Below are positions 1 to 7,979 of a stretch of 64,000 bases of DNA, piece after piece. The notes below the pieces were generated by a model. That model saw nothing but the letters and a program-made list of their open reading frames with translations. It did not search any database and had not been told where the DNA came from. Source of the DNA: Levilactobacillus lanxiensis (GTDB taxonomy: Bacteria; Bacillota; Bacilli; Lactobacillales; Lactobacillaceae). Positions within the stretch are counted from its first letter, which is position 1. Each line of letters begins with the position of its first letter. A program made the position numbers and the translations under genes. The DNA is taken from the NCBI RefSeq assembly GCF_016861655.1, contig NZ_BOLN01000011.1:55256-119255 (forward strand). The letters are read 5' to 3'.

Positions 1-190
1 GGAGAACAAGTCCAGATCACTAAAGCAATATTGGCGTCTGGGATATTTTCTTAGCCACGTTAAGCGCAGGAGTCTGCCCCGCGTAGCACGTTTCGGAGGC
101 CGCCAGGACCGGGATAGTTCCACACAGAACTAATTTAACGAAATAAACGAGTATAATATTAACCACAAACCAGCACCACCAACCGAAAAT
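1..190 (+). repeat. Dispersed structured element, copy 1 (3' half)
   Basis: This copy carries the 3' arm and tail of the repeat family seen at 11936, 12062, 17469 and 40972. Shared pieces are the apical 3' arm (GGGATATTTTCTTAGCC), GTTAAGCGCAGGAGTCT, the CGTAGCACGTTTCGGAGG block and the tail GCCAGGACCGGGATAGTTC. The first 30 bases resemble the end of a preceding unit, so the window edge probably cuts a tandem pair. A TATAAT at 152-157 lies in the tail, about 70 bases before the first gene, and may act as its -10. Family membership is read directly; function is unknown. Confidence 0.7.
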
Positions 191-226
191 CACCAAATAA
201 CCAAGTCAAAACAAAGGATGAAGCGA

Positions 227-580
227 ATGAAAAACTGGAAAAGAGCGGCGACCGGAACCGTAGCGGCGGGGCTGTTAGTTGCGTTAGTCATGAAAATTTT
301 AGGCCAATCGTTTATGGTCATTGGGAACCTCTTGTTCATGGTGGGCTTAGTACTCATCATGTTCGGTGGCATTTGCGTTTTGGCTAAAGGTCATTTGTTT
401 ACCGGATGGCGGCACCTCTGGCATCGCAAGGAAAAGGTCGAGCCGCTGCCAGGTGAAAAGGTGCCGGTGCGGCAAGTGGCTAGTACGAAGAACGCGCCCA
501 TCGTGGTCAACACGTTGGCCCGCTTCGGACTAGTTAGTGGCGCCTGCTACCTGATCTTAGGGGTCGTTTTTACAATTTAA
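227..580 (+). CDS. Small three-TM membrane protein, DUF3899-like
   Basis: The product is 117 aa with hydrophobic stretches at about residues 8-25, 29-50 and 98-116, separated by a basic, Pro-rich cytosolic-type loop (residues 55-90). The size and arrangement, two hairpinned N-terminal helices and one C-terminal helix, resemble DUF3899 membrane proteins of Firmicutes, whose function is unknown. I chose the ATG at 227 because AAAGGA (213-218) is well placed for it and too close to the in-frame ATG at 218. It appears to be a single-gene unit, with a repeat element upstream and a terminator just downstream. The family call is from pattern memory only. Confidence 0.6.
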   Translation: MKNWKRAATGTVAAGLLVALVMKILGQSFMVIGNLLFMVGLVLIMFGGICVLAKGHLFTGWRHLWHRKEKVEPLPGEKVPVRQVASTKNAPIVVNTLARFGLVSGACYLILGVVFTI

Positions 581-591
581 CTTACTTTGAA

Positions 592-627
592 GAGTCCTTG
601 GTCGTGATGACTACGGGCTCTTTTTTT
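592..627 (+). terminator. Rho-independent terminator of the small membrane protein gene
   Basis: GAGTCC pairs with GGGCTC (one G-U), followed by seven T. Confidence 0.8.
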
Positions 628-644
628 GACGAAAATTGCTGGCA

Positions 645-677
645 AAATAAAAAATCGCCCAAATAGTTGGCGATTTT
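645..677 (-). terminator. Terminator of the LysR gene
   Basis: AAAATCGCC / GGCGATTTT hairpin. On the minus strand it is followed by a T-rich run and lies just after the LysR stop codon. Confidence 0.8.
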
Positions 678-689
678 GGCAAAGTCAGT

Positions 690-1586
690 TTAGTTGGTTT
701 GCTTGAGGTGTAAGAGATCGTGCAAAGCTGGATTTTTATTTTGGGGGTCATAGACCATGACGATTTGATAGTGTTGCGAGTCTAGGGCAAAGGGCCGGTA
801 AACGATGTCCGGGGTGTCGGCGGGTCCATTTTCTAAGAGGCCAGCTGGATAGAATGCTACGGCTTGATTGAGGGCTACCAGCAACTGCATATGTTCGATG
901 CTGGTCACGCGTAACACGTGGTCAGCTTGTTGGCCCTGAGGCAGGCTGGCGAGAAAGCTTTCCAGCAGAAAAGTTGAGCTTTCAGGGGTGTAGTATAAAA
1001 TTGGCGTTTCCTGTAGGTCCGCCACGTTGATTTTGGTCTGTTGGGCGAGGGGGTTATCCCGGCTGAGTCCCAAGACCATTTCGCCGGTGAAGACGGGGAG
1101 TACGGTGAGACCGGTTGTTTCTGGAAGGGTGGTCTTCCCGTAGGCAATTGAGTAAGCAATATCCAAGGAGCCACGGTGAATACTCTTGATTAGATGTTCA
1201 TTGCTTTCCTCACGAACGGTGACGTGAACGTCGGGATAGTTTTGGCTCAGGGCATGGACATCGTTCTTTAGTAAATGACTCTCAAAAATGGAGAAGTAAC
1301 CAATCTGTAGCGTTTGACTGGTAAGCCGGTCCAGTCCGTGAAGTTCGTGAACGGCATTGTTGTAATGATTCACAATGTCTTGTGCCTCTGCCCAGAAGAA
1401 TTGGCCTTGCGTATTGAGCGTGATGGCGTTGGCTTTACGTTGAAAGAGGGTGACGCCTAGCTCGGACTCAAGTTGCCGAATCTGTTTGGAGACGGCACGT
1501 TGCGAGATGAAATGCCGGTCGGCAACCTGCTTGAAACTGCCGTATTGCGCGACTTCGAGAAATAAATGAAGATGTTCTAAATCCAC
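690..1586 (-). CDS. LysR-family transcriptional regulator
   Basis: The 298-aa length is typical of LysR regulators. The N-terminal winged helix-turn-helix (about residues 3-60) reads SFKQVADRHFISQRAVSKQI followed by LESELGVTLFQR, the family signature. The remainder (about 90-295) is the periplasmic-binding-like effector domain. The gene diverges from the flavoprotein gene starting at 1752, with 165 bases between them, the usual arrangement for a LysR protein controlling its neighbour and itself. A near-palindrome of the T-N11-A type (TTAACATATATTAA, about 1643-1656) in the gap could be the binding site. The effector is not evident; a substrate or product of the flavoprotein is a reasonable guess. 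Confidence 0.9.
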   Translation of the reverse strand: MDLEHLHLFLEVAQYGSFKQVADRHFISQRAVSKQIRQLESELGVTLFQRKANAITLNTQGQFFWAEAQDIVNHYNNAVHELHGLDRLTSQTLQIGYFSIFESHLLKNDVHALSQNYPDVHVTVREESNEHLIKSIHRGSLDIAYSIAYGKTTLPETTGLTVLPVFTGEMVLGLSRDNPLAQQTKINVADLQETPILYYTPESSTFLLESFLASLPQGQQADHVLRVTSIEHMQLLVALNQAVAFYPAGLLENGPADTPDIVYRPFALDSQHYQIVMVYDPQNKNPALHDLLHLKQTN

Positions 1587-1751
1587 GATGCTTCCTCCTA
1601 GGGGTCTTATTTGGTTCGCCTGACGAATTCTTTTGTGACTATATTAACATATATTAACAGGTTAGAATGAAGTCATTCGTTAATCAATTAGTTCAACCGA
1701 TATTTTTTTATAACCTATTGTGTATAAATTCACTAACAAAATGGAGGAATA

Positions 1752-3233
1752 ATGATGTCTATCCCAAATGAAAAAAGTTACGATGTTGTCGTTGCTGGTA
1801 CCGGTGCTGCCGGTATGTCAGCCGCTTTGACCGCTGCACAACAAGGCCTGAAGGTTTTATTGCTGGAAAAGGGTCACACGACTGGTGGAAGCAGTAACTA
1901 TACGGAAGGCTTGTTCGCCGTTGATTCTTACTTACAAAAGGACGCTGGCATTCACGTTTCTGGGACGGAAGTCTTAAAGGAAGAAGTCGCCTACTCCAAG
2001 TACAAGGCCGATTCCAGAATTTGGCGGAAGTATGTCGATGCTAGTGCCGATAACGTGCAATGGTTAGCCGACCAAGGCGTTGAGTACGAAGGCGTTCAAG
2101 CAATGGGCGACGGTGAAGCCACCTGGCACATTTACAAGGGGATGGGGAACCAAGTCATTCACGGTGCCCTGCAGCCTAAAGCCGAAGAAGCTGGTGTCGA
2201 AATTTTAACGTCAACCTCAGCCCAAGGTCTGCATCGCAATGACAACGGTGAAATCGTGGCCGTTGATGTGAAGGATGAAGATTCTGGTAAAGTCGTTGAG
2301 ATTCAAACACCTGCAGTTGTCATGGCCACGGGTGGTTACCTCAACAACCCTAAGATGATGTCAGAGTTAACAGCCTACGACACGGACCGTTTGATTCCCG
2401 TTAGTTCTGGCAAAGGAACCGGCGATGGGTTACAAATGGCCTGGGATGCGGGCGCTAAGCCTTCTGGTACGGGGACTGCAATGCTCTTTGGCGGTTACTT
2501 GAAAGATCCAGACGAACCTTCATTCAAGTTCATGGGCTCACAAATGAACGCAGCGGCCGGCCAACAACCTCTGCTGTGGGTCAATGAAAAGGGTGAACGT
2601 TTCGTTGATGAAAGTGTCGTTTACAACTTCTCCTACGCGGGTAACGCTATGTACACCCAAAACGCCGTCTACAGTATTCTGGATCAAGGCGTCATCGACC
2701 GGATGGCAACTGAAGGAAACTTCATGGGCTTAGGCGTTTACGTTAAGCGTGGTGAAAAGATGACGAAGCTCCAAGACGAAATTGATGCCGCCGTTGCTGC
2801 CGACAAGCCATTCATTTTCAAGGCGGACACGTTAGAAGAGTTGGCTGAGAAGATGCAACAGCCGGTTGCGCAACTTAGCCAGACGATTCACCAATACAAC
2901 CAATCAGCCGAAAAGGGCGAAGATGACTTGTTTGGGAAGGATGCGGCCTACATGGTGCCGGTCAACCAAGGACCTTACTACGGCTTCAAGCTGAACACGG
3001 GGGCCTTCTGTACGATGGGTGGTCTACAAGTGACGCCAGAAAATGAAGTTCTGGATAACGATGGCCAAGTGATTCCTGGTCTGTACGCGGCCGGAAATGA
3101 TTCTTCTGGTTTGGTTGGGGACACCTATGGTCCGAACATGCCAGGGACGTGCGTGGGTTACGCCTTCTACTCAGGGCGGAATGCCGGGCAAAGCATTGCC
3201 AGCTATTTAAAAGTGGCAGAGGAGACGGCCTGA
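1752..3233 (+). CDS. FAD-dependent oxidoreductase, fumarate-reductase/flavocytochrome c type
   Basis: The 493-aa protein has an N-terminal Rossmann FAD fold (VVVAGTGAAGMSAALTA, then an acidic LLLEKG strand) and the FAD_binding_2 end signature near the C-terminus (GLYAAGNDSSG... GPNMPGTCVGYAF). Family members reduce fumarate, urocanate or other activated C=C bonds. This one is short: it has no heme domain, no FMN-binding domain and no signal peptide, so it should be a soluble cytosolic reductase taking electrons from a flavin donor. GGAGG at 1743-1747 supports the ATG at 1752 (a second ATG follows at once). It overlaps the FMN reductase gene by one base (TGATG). The substrate cannot be told from sequence. 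Confidence 0.85.
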   Translation: MMSIPNEKSYDVVVAGTGAAGMSAALTAAQQGLKVLLLEKGHTTGGSSNYTEGLFAVDSYLQKDAGIHVSGTEVLKEEVAYSKYKADSRIWRKYVDASADNVQWLADQGVEYEGVQAMGDGEATWHIYKGMGNQVIHGALQPKAEEAGVEILTSTSAQGLHRNDNGEIVAVDVKDEDSGKVVEIQTPAVVMATGGYLNNPKMMSELTAYDTDRLIPVSSGKGTGDGLQMAWDAGAKPSGTGTAMLFGGYLKDPDEPSFKFMGSQMNAAAGQQPLLWVNEKGERFVDESVVYNFSYAGNAMYTQNAVYSILDQGVIDRMATEGNFMGLGVYVKRGEKMTKLQDEIDAAVAADKPFIFKADTLEELAEKMQQPVAQLSQTIHQYNQSAEKGEDDLFGKDAAYMVPVNQGPYYGFKLNTGAFCTMGGLQVTPENEVLDNDGQVIPGLYAAGNDSSGLVGDTYGPNMPGTCVGYAFYSGRNAGQSIASYLKVAEETA

Positions 3234-3790
3234 TGAAAATTATTGGTTTAGTTGGGAACAACGCCGACTTCTCTTACAATCGCTTATTGCTACAGTTCAT
3301 GGCCCAACACTTTACGACGGACGTGACGATTGAGGTGCAGGAAATTAAAGAGCTGCCTTTATTCAACGAATCAACGGCCCAGCCAACGCCGGCATGTGTC
3401 ATTGCCATGGCAGAAAAAATTGCGGCAGCAGACGGTGTGGTCATTGCGACACCGGAATATGACCACTCGATTCCAGCCAGCCTCAAGAATTGTTTGGAAT
3501 GGTTATCCTACGCGGCACACCCCTTTGCAGATAAACCCGTGATGGTGGTCGGTGCATCACTCGGTCAACAGGGGACGTCATTCGCCCAAACGCAGTTACG
3601 AGAAATTTTAAATTCACCGGGCTTGAACGCGCACGTTCTGTCAGGCAATCAATTTATGCTGGGCTTCGCAAAACAACAATTCAACGAAGCGGGGCAGTTA
3701 ACCGACGACCGGACACTGAAATTTTTGACGACGTGTTTTGAAACGTTCCAGCAGTTTATTCAAGCGCATCAGTTAGTTCCAGCCGAATAG
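3233..3790 (+). CDS. NAD(P)H-dependent FMN reductase
   Basis: The 185-aa flavodoxin-like protein belongs to the FMN_red family (chromate/azo/quinone reductase type). Visible motifs are the N-terminal nucleotide loop IGLVGNNADFSYN and the segment ATPEYDHSIPASLKNCLEWL, which is the family's flavin-binding signature. The start is the ATG in the TGATG overlap with the flavoprotein stop, implying translational coupling. Longer in-frame starts upstream lie inside the flavoprotein gene and add no conserved sequence. The partner arrangement suggests it supplies reduced flavin to the upstream reductase; that link is inference from operon structure. Confidence 0.87.
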   Translation: MKIIGLVGNNADFSYNRLLLQFMAQHFTTDVTIEVQEIKELPLFNESTAQPTPACVIAMAEKIAAADGVVIATPEYDHSIPASLKNCLEWLSYAAHPFADKPVMVVGASLGQQGTSFAQTQLREILNSPGLNAHVLSGNQFMLGFAKQQFNEAGQLTDDRTLKFLTTCFETFQQFIQAHQLVPAE

Positions 3791-3814
3791 GCAAATTAAA
3801 TAGATCAGCTATGC

Positions 3815-3846
3815 GGGACACTTCCAGTTAGGGGGTGTCCCTTTTT
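3815..3846 (+). terminator. Terminator of the flavoprotein/FMN reductase operon
   Basis: GGGACAC / GGTGTCCC hairpin followed by five T. Confidence 0.85.
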
Positions 3847-3990
3847 CGTGGTCGTCCAGGGGCTTAACTAGCCTGATAGCCAATACGATTCCCCTATTCA
3901 GCGAACACTTGTTCTGATATAGTAGACCATACACCAGATGAAACTAGTGATATAACAGTGTTTGTGGGCAGGCTGAAGGAGGTTTCTATA

Positions 3991-4275
3991 TTGAGCAGAA
4001 AAGGGTTCCCTTTGAATCGGGATTATGTATCAAAACCGGGAGAAATATTGGCGGAATCGTTGGCAGCTTTGGGCATTTCACCAGGCGAATTGGCCCATCG
4101 AACTGCCACGCCACCCGATTATGTTGCGGCGGTTCTGAGCGGGGATGCACGGGTAACGGTGGCTTTTGCGGAAAAATTGGCGACCGTCATCGCAATGAAA
4201 CCGGGATTCTGGCTACGATTGGATAAAAACTACCAGTATTTCAAGAAGCATGGCCGTGAAATGCCCCCCATTTAA
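3991..4275 (+). CDS. HigA/VapI-type HTH protein (orphan antitoxin-like)
   Basis: The 94-aa protein has a lambda-repressor-like helix-turn-helix: KPGEILAESLAALGISPGEL, then HRTATPPDYVAAVLSG, then a helix ending MKPGFWLRLDKNYQ, all hallmarks of HigA-family antitoxins. I chose TTG at 3991 because AAGGAGG (3976-3982) sits eight bases upstream; the ATG-like starts further 5' have no ribosome site. No HigB-type toxin gene lies on either side: the upstream 200 bases are non-coding and downstream is a convergent MerR gene. It may be a stand-alone regulator or the remnant of a toxin-antitoxin pair. Confidence 0.75.
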   Translation: MSRKGFPLNRDYVSKPGEILAESLAALGISPGELAHRTATPPDYVAAVLSGDARVTVAFAEKLATVIAMKPGFWLRLDKNYQYFKKHGREMPPI

Positions 4276-4289
4276 AAAAATAGGCCAAC

Positions 4290-4322
4290 AAAAAATCGGA
4301 GCTTCCCGATGGACACTCCGAT
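4290..4322 (-). terminator. Terminator of the MerR gene
   Basis: ATCGGAG / CTCCGAT hairpin. On the minus strand it is followed by six T. It lies about 55 bases beyond the MerR stop. Confidence 0.7.
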
Positions 4323-4376
4323 ATCAGGGTTGCAGCATAGCAGCTATCTCCGCGCGGCACGGGCCACGGTCTCCGG

Positions 4377-4793
4377 TTAAACGACTTGATCGTCCAACTC
4401 ACCAATTTCCTCGATCATGGTATCTAGTTCACTCTTGGATAGGGTGGAGGTTGTGAGGGCCTCGGCCATTTGGTCGGTCAAAACGGCAAGTTCGGCGTAA
4501 AAATGTTGGTTATCAATGAACTGCGCGTGCTTTCCCGTGATGAACCGGAGAGTATCGGCACAGCAGGTGGCACAGACGTTGGCCGAGCGTAGGTGGAGGA
4601 TGTCTTGGATTTCATCCAAAGGCAGGCCCGCGCGTTTGAGACTATGGATGATGCGATAGGTGGTGAGGTCTTCGACCGTGTATTGGCGGTAATTGCCGTC
4701 GGTACGACCTGGCACAAGAATACCCATTTTCTCGTAGAAACGCAGGGTGTCTGGATGACAGTCCACCTTTTCAGCGAATTCTTTTATATTCAT
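4377..4793 (-). CDS. MerR-family transcriptional regulator
   Basis: The 138-aa protein starts with a MerR winged helix (MNIKEFAEKVDCHPDTLRFY, then EKMGILVPGRTDGNYRQY) and continues as a dimerisation coiled coil of about 50 residues. A CATCC cysteine cluster lies near residue 74, at the start of the coiled coil rather than at the very C-terminus where classical metal-sensing MerR proteins carry ligands. It may sense a thiol-reactive compound, but that is a guess. The usual aldehyde-responsive subfamily in lactobacilli has a similar N-terminus. No obvious target gene is adjacent; the divergent side is the HigA-like gene. Confidence 0.85.
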   Translation of the reverse strand: MNIKEFAEKVDCHPDTLRFYEKMGILVPGRTDGNYRQYTVEDLTTYRIIHSLKRAGLPLDEIQDILHLRSANVCATCCADTLRFITGKHAQFIDNQHFYAELAVLTDQMAEALTTSTLSKSELDTMIEEIGELDDQVV

Positions 4794-4900
4794 AAGCCAT
4801 TCATCTCCTCTGATTGCGACAAGATTACCACGTGAGCCAATGATAGGGTTAAGAAATGCTATCCAGGTTGGAATTTTAACCGAGGTTCGGTGAGTTAATT

Positions 4901-4936
4901 AAAAAATCGACTTATCCGCTTAGCGGGTAAGTCGAT
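4901..4936 (-). terminator. Terminator of the HAD/HD/LipL operon
   Basis: ATCGACTTATCCGCT / CGGGTAAGTCGAT hairpin. On the minus strand it is followed by six T, directly after the last operon gene. Confidence 0.85.
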
Positions 4937-4953
4937 AACGGGTCAGATTAGTT

Positions 4954-5763
4954 TTACTGTAGGGCATACTTCCGAATGGCGGCAGCAACACCATTTTCGG
5001 CGTTCGTCAGGGTGACTGCTTGGGCCGCTTCCTTGACCTCGTCGATAGCATTGCCCATGGCGACCCCTAAACCGGCGTACTTAATCATGGTCAGGTCGTT
5101 GCCTTGGTCACCTAAGGTCATCACGTCGTCAGCGGTCAGCCCCAACTGGGTAACCAATTCGCCCAGGGTGCCCCCCTTGCTGGCGTGATTGTTCATGACT
5201 TCGATAAAGTAGGGCGCACTTTGAACCACGCTGAAGCGCTCCTTAAAACTCTGTGGCATGTTGGCCTTAACCCGGTCAATCACAGCAGGGTCGTCAACGA
5301 ACATAGCCTTAGAAATCGTCAGGTCACGGGGTGTTTCGCTAACTTCGCGGTACCGAATCAACATCCGGACCAGGTAGCTTTCCGCGATGGTGTAGGCACT
5401 GATGTTTTTGTTGGCCGTGTAAATGTAGTCGGGCGTTTCGATTTGGAAATGTGATTGGAGTTTGCGGGACAAACTTTCCAGGTCAATGTAGTCGTCATAG
5501 GTCAATGAATGATTGGTCAGGACCTTGCCCGAAATCGTTTGGGCGACGGAACCATTAAAGGTGATGGCGTATTGGTCGTCACCGCTGATTTCCATGGCGT
5601 CGAGGTAAGGTTGGACCCCGGTCAGAGGCCGCCCGGTACACAGAACGACCTTGATGCCTTGGGCTTTGGCTGCTTGTACGGCGTCAATCGTTTCTTGGGC
5701 CAACTCGTTTTTTTCGTTGAGTAGTGTGCCGTCGATGTCAATCGCAATTAATTTGATGGTCAT
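4954..5763 (-). CDS. HAD-superfamily Cof-type phosphatase (paralogue 1)
   Basis: The 269-aa protein belongs to the Cof/YidA subfamily of HAD hydrolases. Motif I is DIDGTLL with the nucleophilic Asp near residue 9, motif II is the Thr in VVLCTGRP, a Lys precedes the cap return (SKGGTLGEL), and motifs III/IV read [13 protein letters not shown]. Such enzymes dephosphorylate sugar phosphates, nucleotides or flavin intermediates; the substrate is not predictable. It is the last gene of a four-gene minus-strand operon and is a tandem duplicate of the gene at 5785, with colinear similarity through the whole length. Confidence 0.88.
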   Translation of the reverse strand: MTIKLIAIDIDGTLLNEKNELAQETIDAVQAAKAQGIKVVLCTGRPLTGVQPYLDAMEISGDDQYAITFNGSVAQTISGKVLTNHSLTYDDYIDLESLSRKLQSHFQIETPDYIYTANKNISAYTIAESYLVRMLIRYREVSETPRDLTISKAMFVDDPAVIDRVKANMPQSFKERFSVVQSAPYFIEVMNNHASKGGTLGELVTQLGLTADDVMTLGDQGNDLTMIKYAGLGVAMGNAIDEVKEAAQAVTLTNAENGVAAAIRKYALQ

Positions 5764-5784
5764 GGATGCGTCTCCTTTAGGTAA

Positions 5785-6597
5785 TTAAAGTGATAGTGCG
5801 TATTTCAAAATGGCGTTTGCTACACCGTCTTCGGCATTACTGCCGGTAACGGCATCGGCCGCGGCTTGCACCGTTGCCGTGGCGTTACCCATGGCGACGC
5901 CTAAGCCGGCGGCCTGGAGCATTGGCAAATCATTTTCACCATCCCCGATGGCCATGGTCTCGTCAGCGGTAATGTTTAGCCGCTCGGCGAGTTCCGTGAG
6001 GGCCGCGGCCTTGCTAACGTGGTGGTTAAGGACCTCGATGAAATGTGGGTCCGTCCGAACCACGTAGAACTGGTGATGCAGTGCAGGTGGTAAGGTCTGC
6101 TCGAAGTGGTCGATGACGTCTTTCTCGTCAATGTAGACGAAGGTCAGTAGATCCTCCCCAGCAGGAATCTTATCGGCCGGTTGGTAGTTTAATGGCAAAT
6201 GGACTAACCGACTCTCACGAATCGAGTAGGCACTGGCTGGCCGATTGGGTGTGTAAATGGCTTGGGGGGTAATTAAATGGTAGTGCACCTCTGAGTGATC
6301 AGCCAGGTCGGCCAGACGTTCGGCGTCATTTAAGCTAAGTGAATGGGTGATCAGCGGGTGCCCACTGGTGGTTTGAATCGACGCACCATCGTGGGTGATG
6401 ACGTATTGGTCGTCACCGGTTAAATCGAGCATATCTAAGTAGGGTTGCACCCCAGCGAGGGGGCGACCGCTACAGAGAACGACCTTGATGCCGGAAGCGG
6501 TCGCTGCCTTAATGGCGTCGATGGTGGAGAGCGCTAATTTATTATTGGGTGTGAGTAAGGTGCCGTCAATATCGAGTGAAATGAGTTTAACCGTCAT
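5785..6597 (-). CDS. HAD-superfamily Cof-type phosphatase (paralogue 2)
   Basis: The 270-aa protein has the same architecture as its neighbour: DIDGTLL (motif I), VVLCSGRP (motif II), VSKAAALTEL (Lys motif) and MAIGDGENDLPML (motifs III/IV). The cap domains of the two paralogues differ most around residues 95-170, where substrate choice is made, so they probably act on different phosphate esters. The start is two bases from the stop of the HD-domain gene, so co-translation is likely. Confidence 0.88.
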   Translation of the reverse strand: MTVKLISLDIDGTLLTPNNKLALSTIDAIKAATASGIKVVLCSGRPLAGVQPYLDMLDLTGDDQYVITHDGASIQTTSGHPLITHSLSLNDAERLADLADHSEVHYHLITPQAIYTPNRPASAYSIRESRLVHLPLNYQPADKIPAGEDLLTFVYIDEKDVIDHFEQTLPPALHHQFYVVRTDPHFIEVLNHHVSKAAALTELAERLNITADETMAIGDGENDLPMLQAAGLGVAMGNATATVQAAADAVTGSNAEDGVANAILKYALSL

Positions 6598-6599
6598 GC

Positions 6600-7964
6600 T
6601 TAGGACTCCTTGGGTTGAATCAATTGGTTGTTCTGAATGTAGGTGCCGAATTCATCATAGATGGGCTGGAAGAGCTCGGGGGCATCGTTGCCGGGGTTCA
6701 ACATTTCTTTAGGGAAGAAGAACCGTTGGTCACCCGAGAATTTGCCACGAATGGCGTTGACTAAGTCGGAAACCGTGGACAGTTCTAGTAAAGTACCATC
6801 GGGTTCTTGTAGCTCAATCTGGGTCAACGGGTAAGTCATCTTCGGATCGTAGGCATCATCGTAAGGCAGGTCGTAACTGTTATCGGTGGCCGTATAGTAG
6901 TCCGTGTTAAAGCCCACGGAACGAATCATTTGGCGCAGCTGTGGTAACAGGGCCTTGGTCGTCTCTGAGTATTCAGCACTCTTTAGCGGCTTACGGTCGA
7001 GGAAACGATGGGCCAAGTCAGCCAGAATCTCATCTGGAGATTGGCGCCAGTGAATGAAGTAGGTCGTCAGAACACCGTCGTCGAGGTTTAAATAATCTTG
7101 CAAGTCAAATTCATGATTGAAGAACGGCAGGAGCAAATGGGGGATGAAACTCTCATCCGTTTCGTTGGCTTGGTACAGTTCGTTGGCCCGGCCTAAGAGG
7201 TGGTCTAAGATAACTTCCATGGATCGAGAGACCGGGTGGAAGTAGACTTGTTGATACATTTGGAAACGACTGACAATGTAATCTTCAACCGCGTGCATCC
7301 CGTTCATGGCAAAGGCAATGCCATCCTTGTAAGGCCGCATCACCCGCAGAATTCGGGTTAGATCAAACGTTCCATATTGGGTCCCCGTGTAGTAGGCGTC
7401 CCGCAAGAGATAATCCATCCGGTCAGCATCAATCTGGCTGGAGATCATTTGGACCACCTGGGGATTTGGATAAGTCTTTTGAATCACACTGGCAACTTCG
7501 GCCGGGAAGGTTGGACTGACCCGGCGGAGTACCTGGTTGACCTCGGTTTCCGGTGAGGTCAGGATTTCAACGGTGATGGCTTCATGGTTGGTATGGAAAA
7601 TATGTTCAAAGGTGTGGGAGTACGGGCCATGGCCGATGTCATGGAGTAGCGCGGCACATAGCGCGGTCAGCCGTTCATTGTCGTCCCAGCCGCCATCCCC
7701 GGGCGTCTTGGTCGGGTAATTTCGTTGAAAGTTATCACAGATTTGCCGGGTGATTTCGTAAACGCCCAACGAATGTGTGAAGCGAGAATGTTCTGCCCCG
7801 TGGAAGATCAGTGAGGCGGTTCCCAATTGCTTGATGCGACGTAGCCGCTGGAACTCGCGGGTATTGATCAGGTCAAGAATAATTTGGTGTTGCACGTAAA
7901 TGTAGTTGTGCACGGGATCCCGGAAAACTTTCTCCCGGGGGAGCCGTTGTTGGGCATAAGTCAC
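6600..7964 (-). CDS. HD-domain phosphohydrolase (YwfO/SAMHD1-like)
   Basis: The 454-aa protein has the HD metal-binding ligands in order: HSRFTHSLGVYE (about residue 60), LCAALLHDIGHGPYSHTFEH (about 105-125) and a later Asp in SSQIDADRMDYLLRDA (about 180). This layout matches the bacterial SAMHD1-like dNTP triphosphohydrolase group that includes B. subtilis YwfO and E. faecalis EF1143. In those enzymes a dNTP effector controls hydrolysis of dNTPs to nucleoside and triphosphate. Its place between a LipL-like gene and HAD genes is conserved in lactobacilli as I recall. Activity on dNTPs is inferred from family only. Confidence 0.85.
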   Translation of the reverse strand: MTYAQQRLPREKVFRDPVHNYIYVQHQIILDLINTREFQRLRRIKQLGTASLIFHGAEHSRFTHSLGVYEITRQICDNFQRNYPTKTPGDGGWDDNERLTALCAALLHDIGHGPYSHTFEHIFHTNHEAITVEILTSPETEVNQVLRRVSPTFPAEVASVIQKTYPNPQVVQMISSQIDADRMDYLLRDAYYTGTQYGTFDLTRILRVMRPYKDGIAFAMNGMHAVEDYIVSRFQMYQQVYFHPVSRSMEVILDHLLGRANELYQANETDESFIPHLLLPFFNHEFDLQDYLNLDDGVLTTYFIHWRQSPDEILADLAHRFLDRKPLKSAEYSETTKALLPQLRQMIRSVGFNTDYYTATDNSYDLPYDDAYDPKMTYPLTQIELQEPDGTLLELSTVSDLVNAIRGKFSGDQRFFFPKEMLNPGNDAPELFQPIYDEFGTYIQNNQLIQPKES

Positions 7965-7979
7965 ACTGATTCCTCCTTG

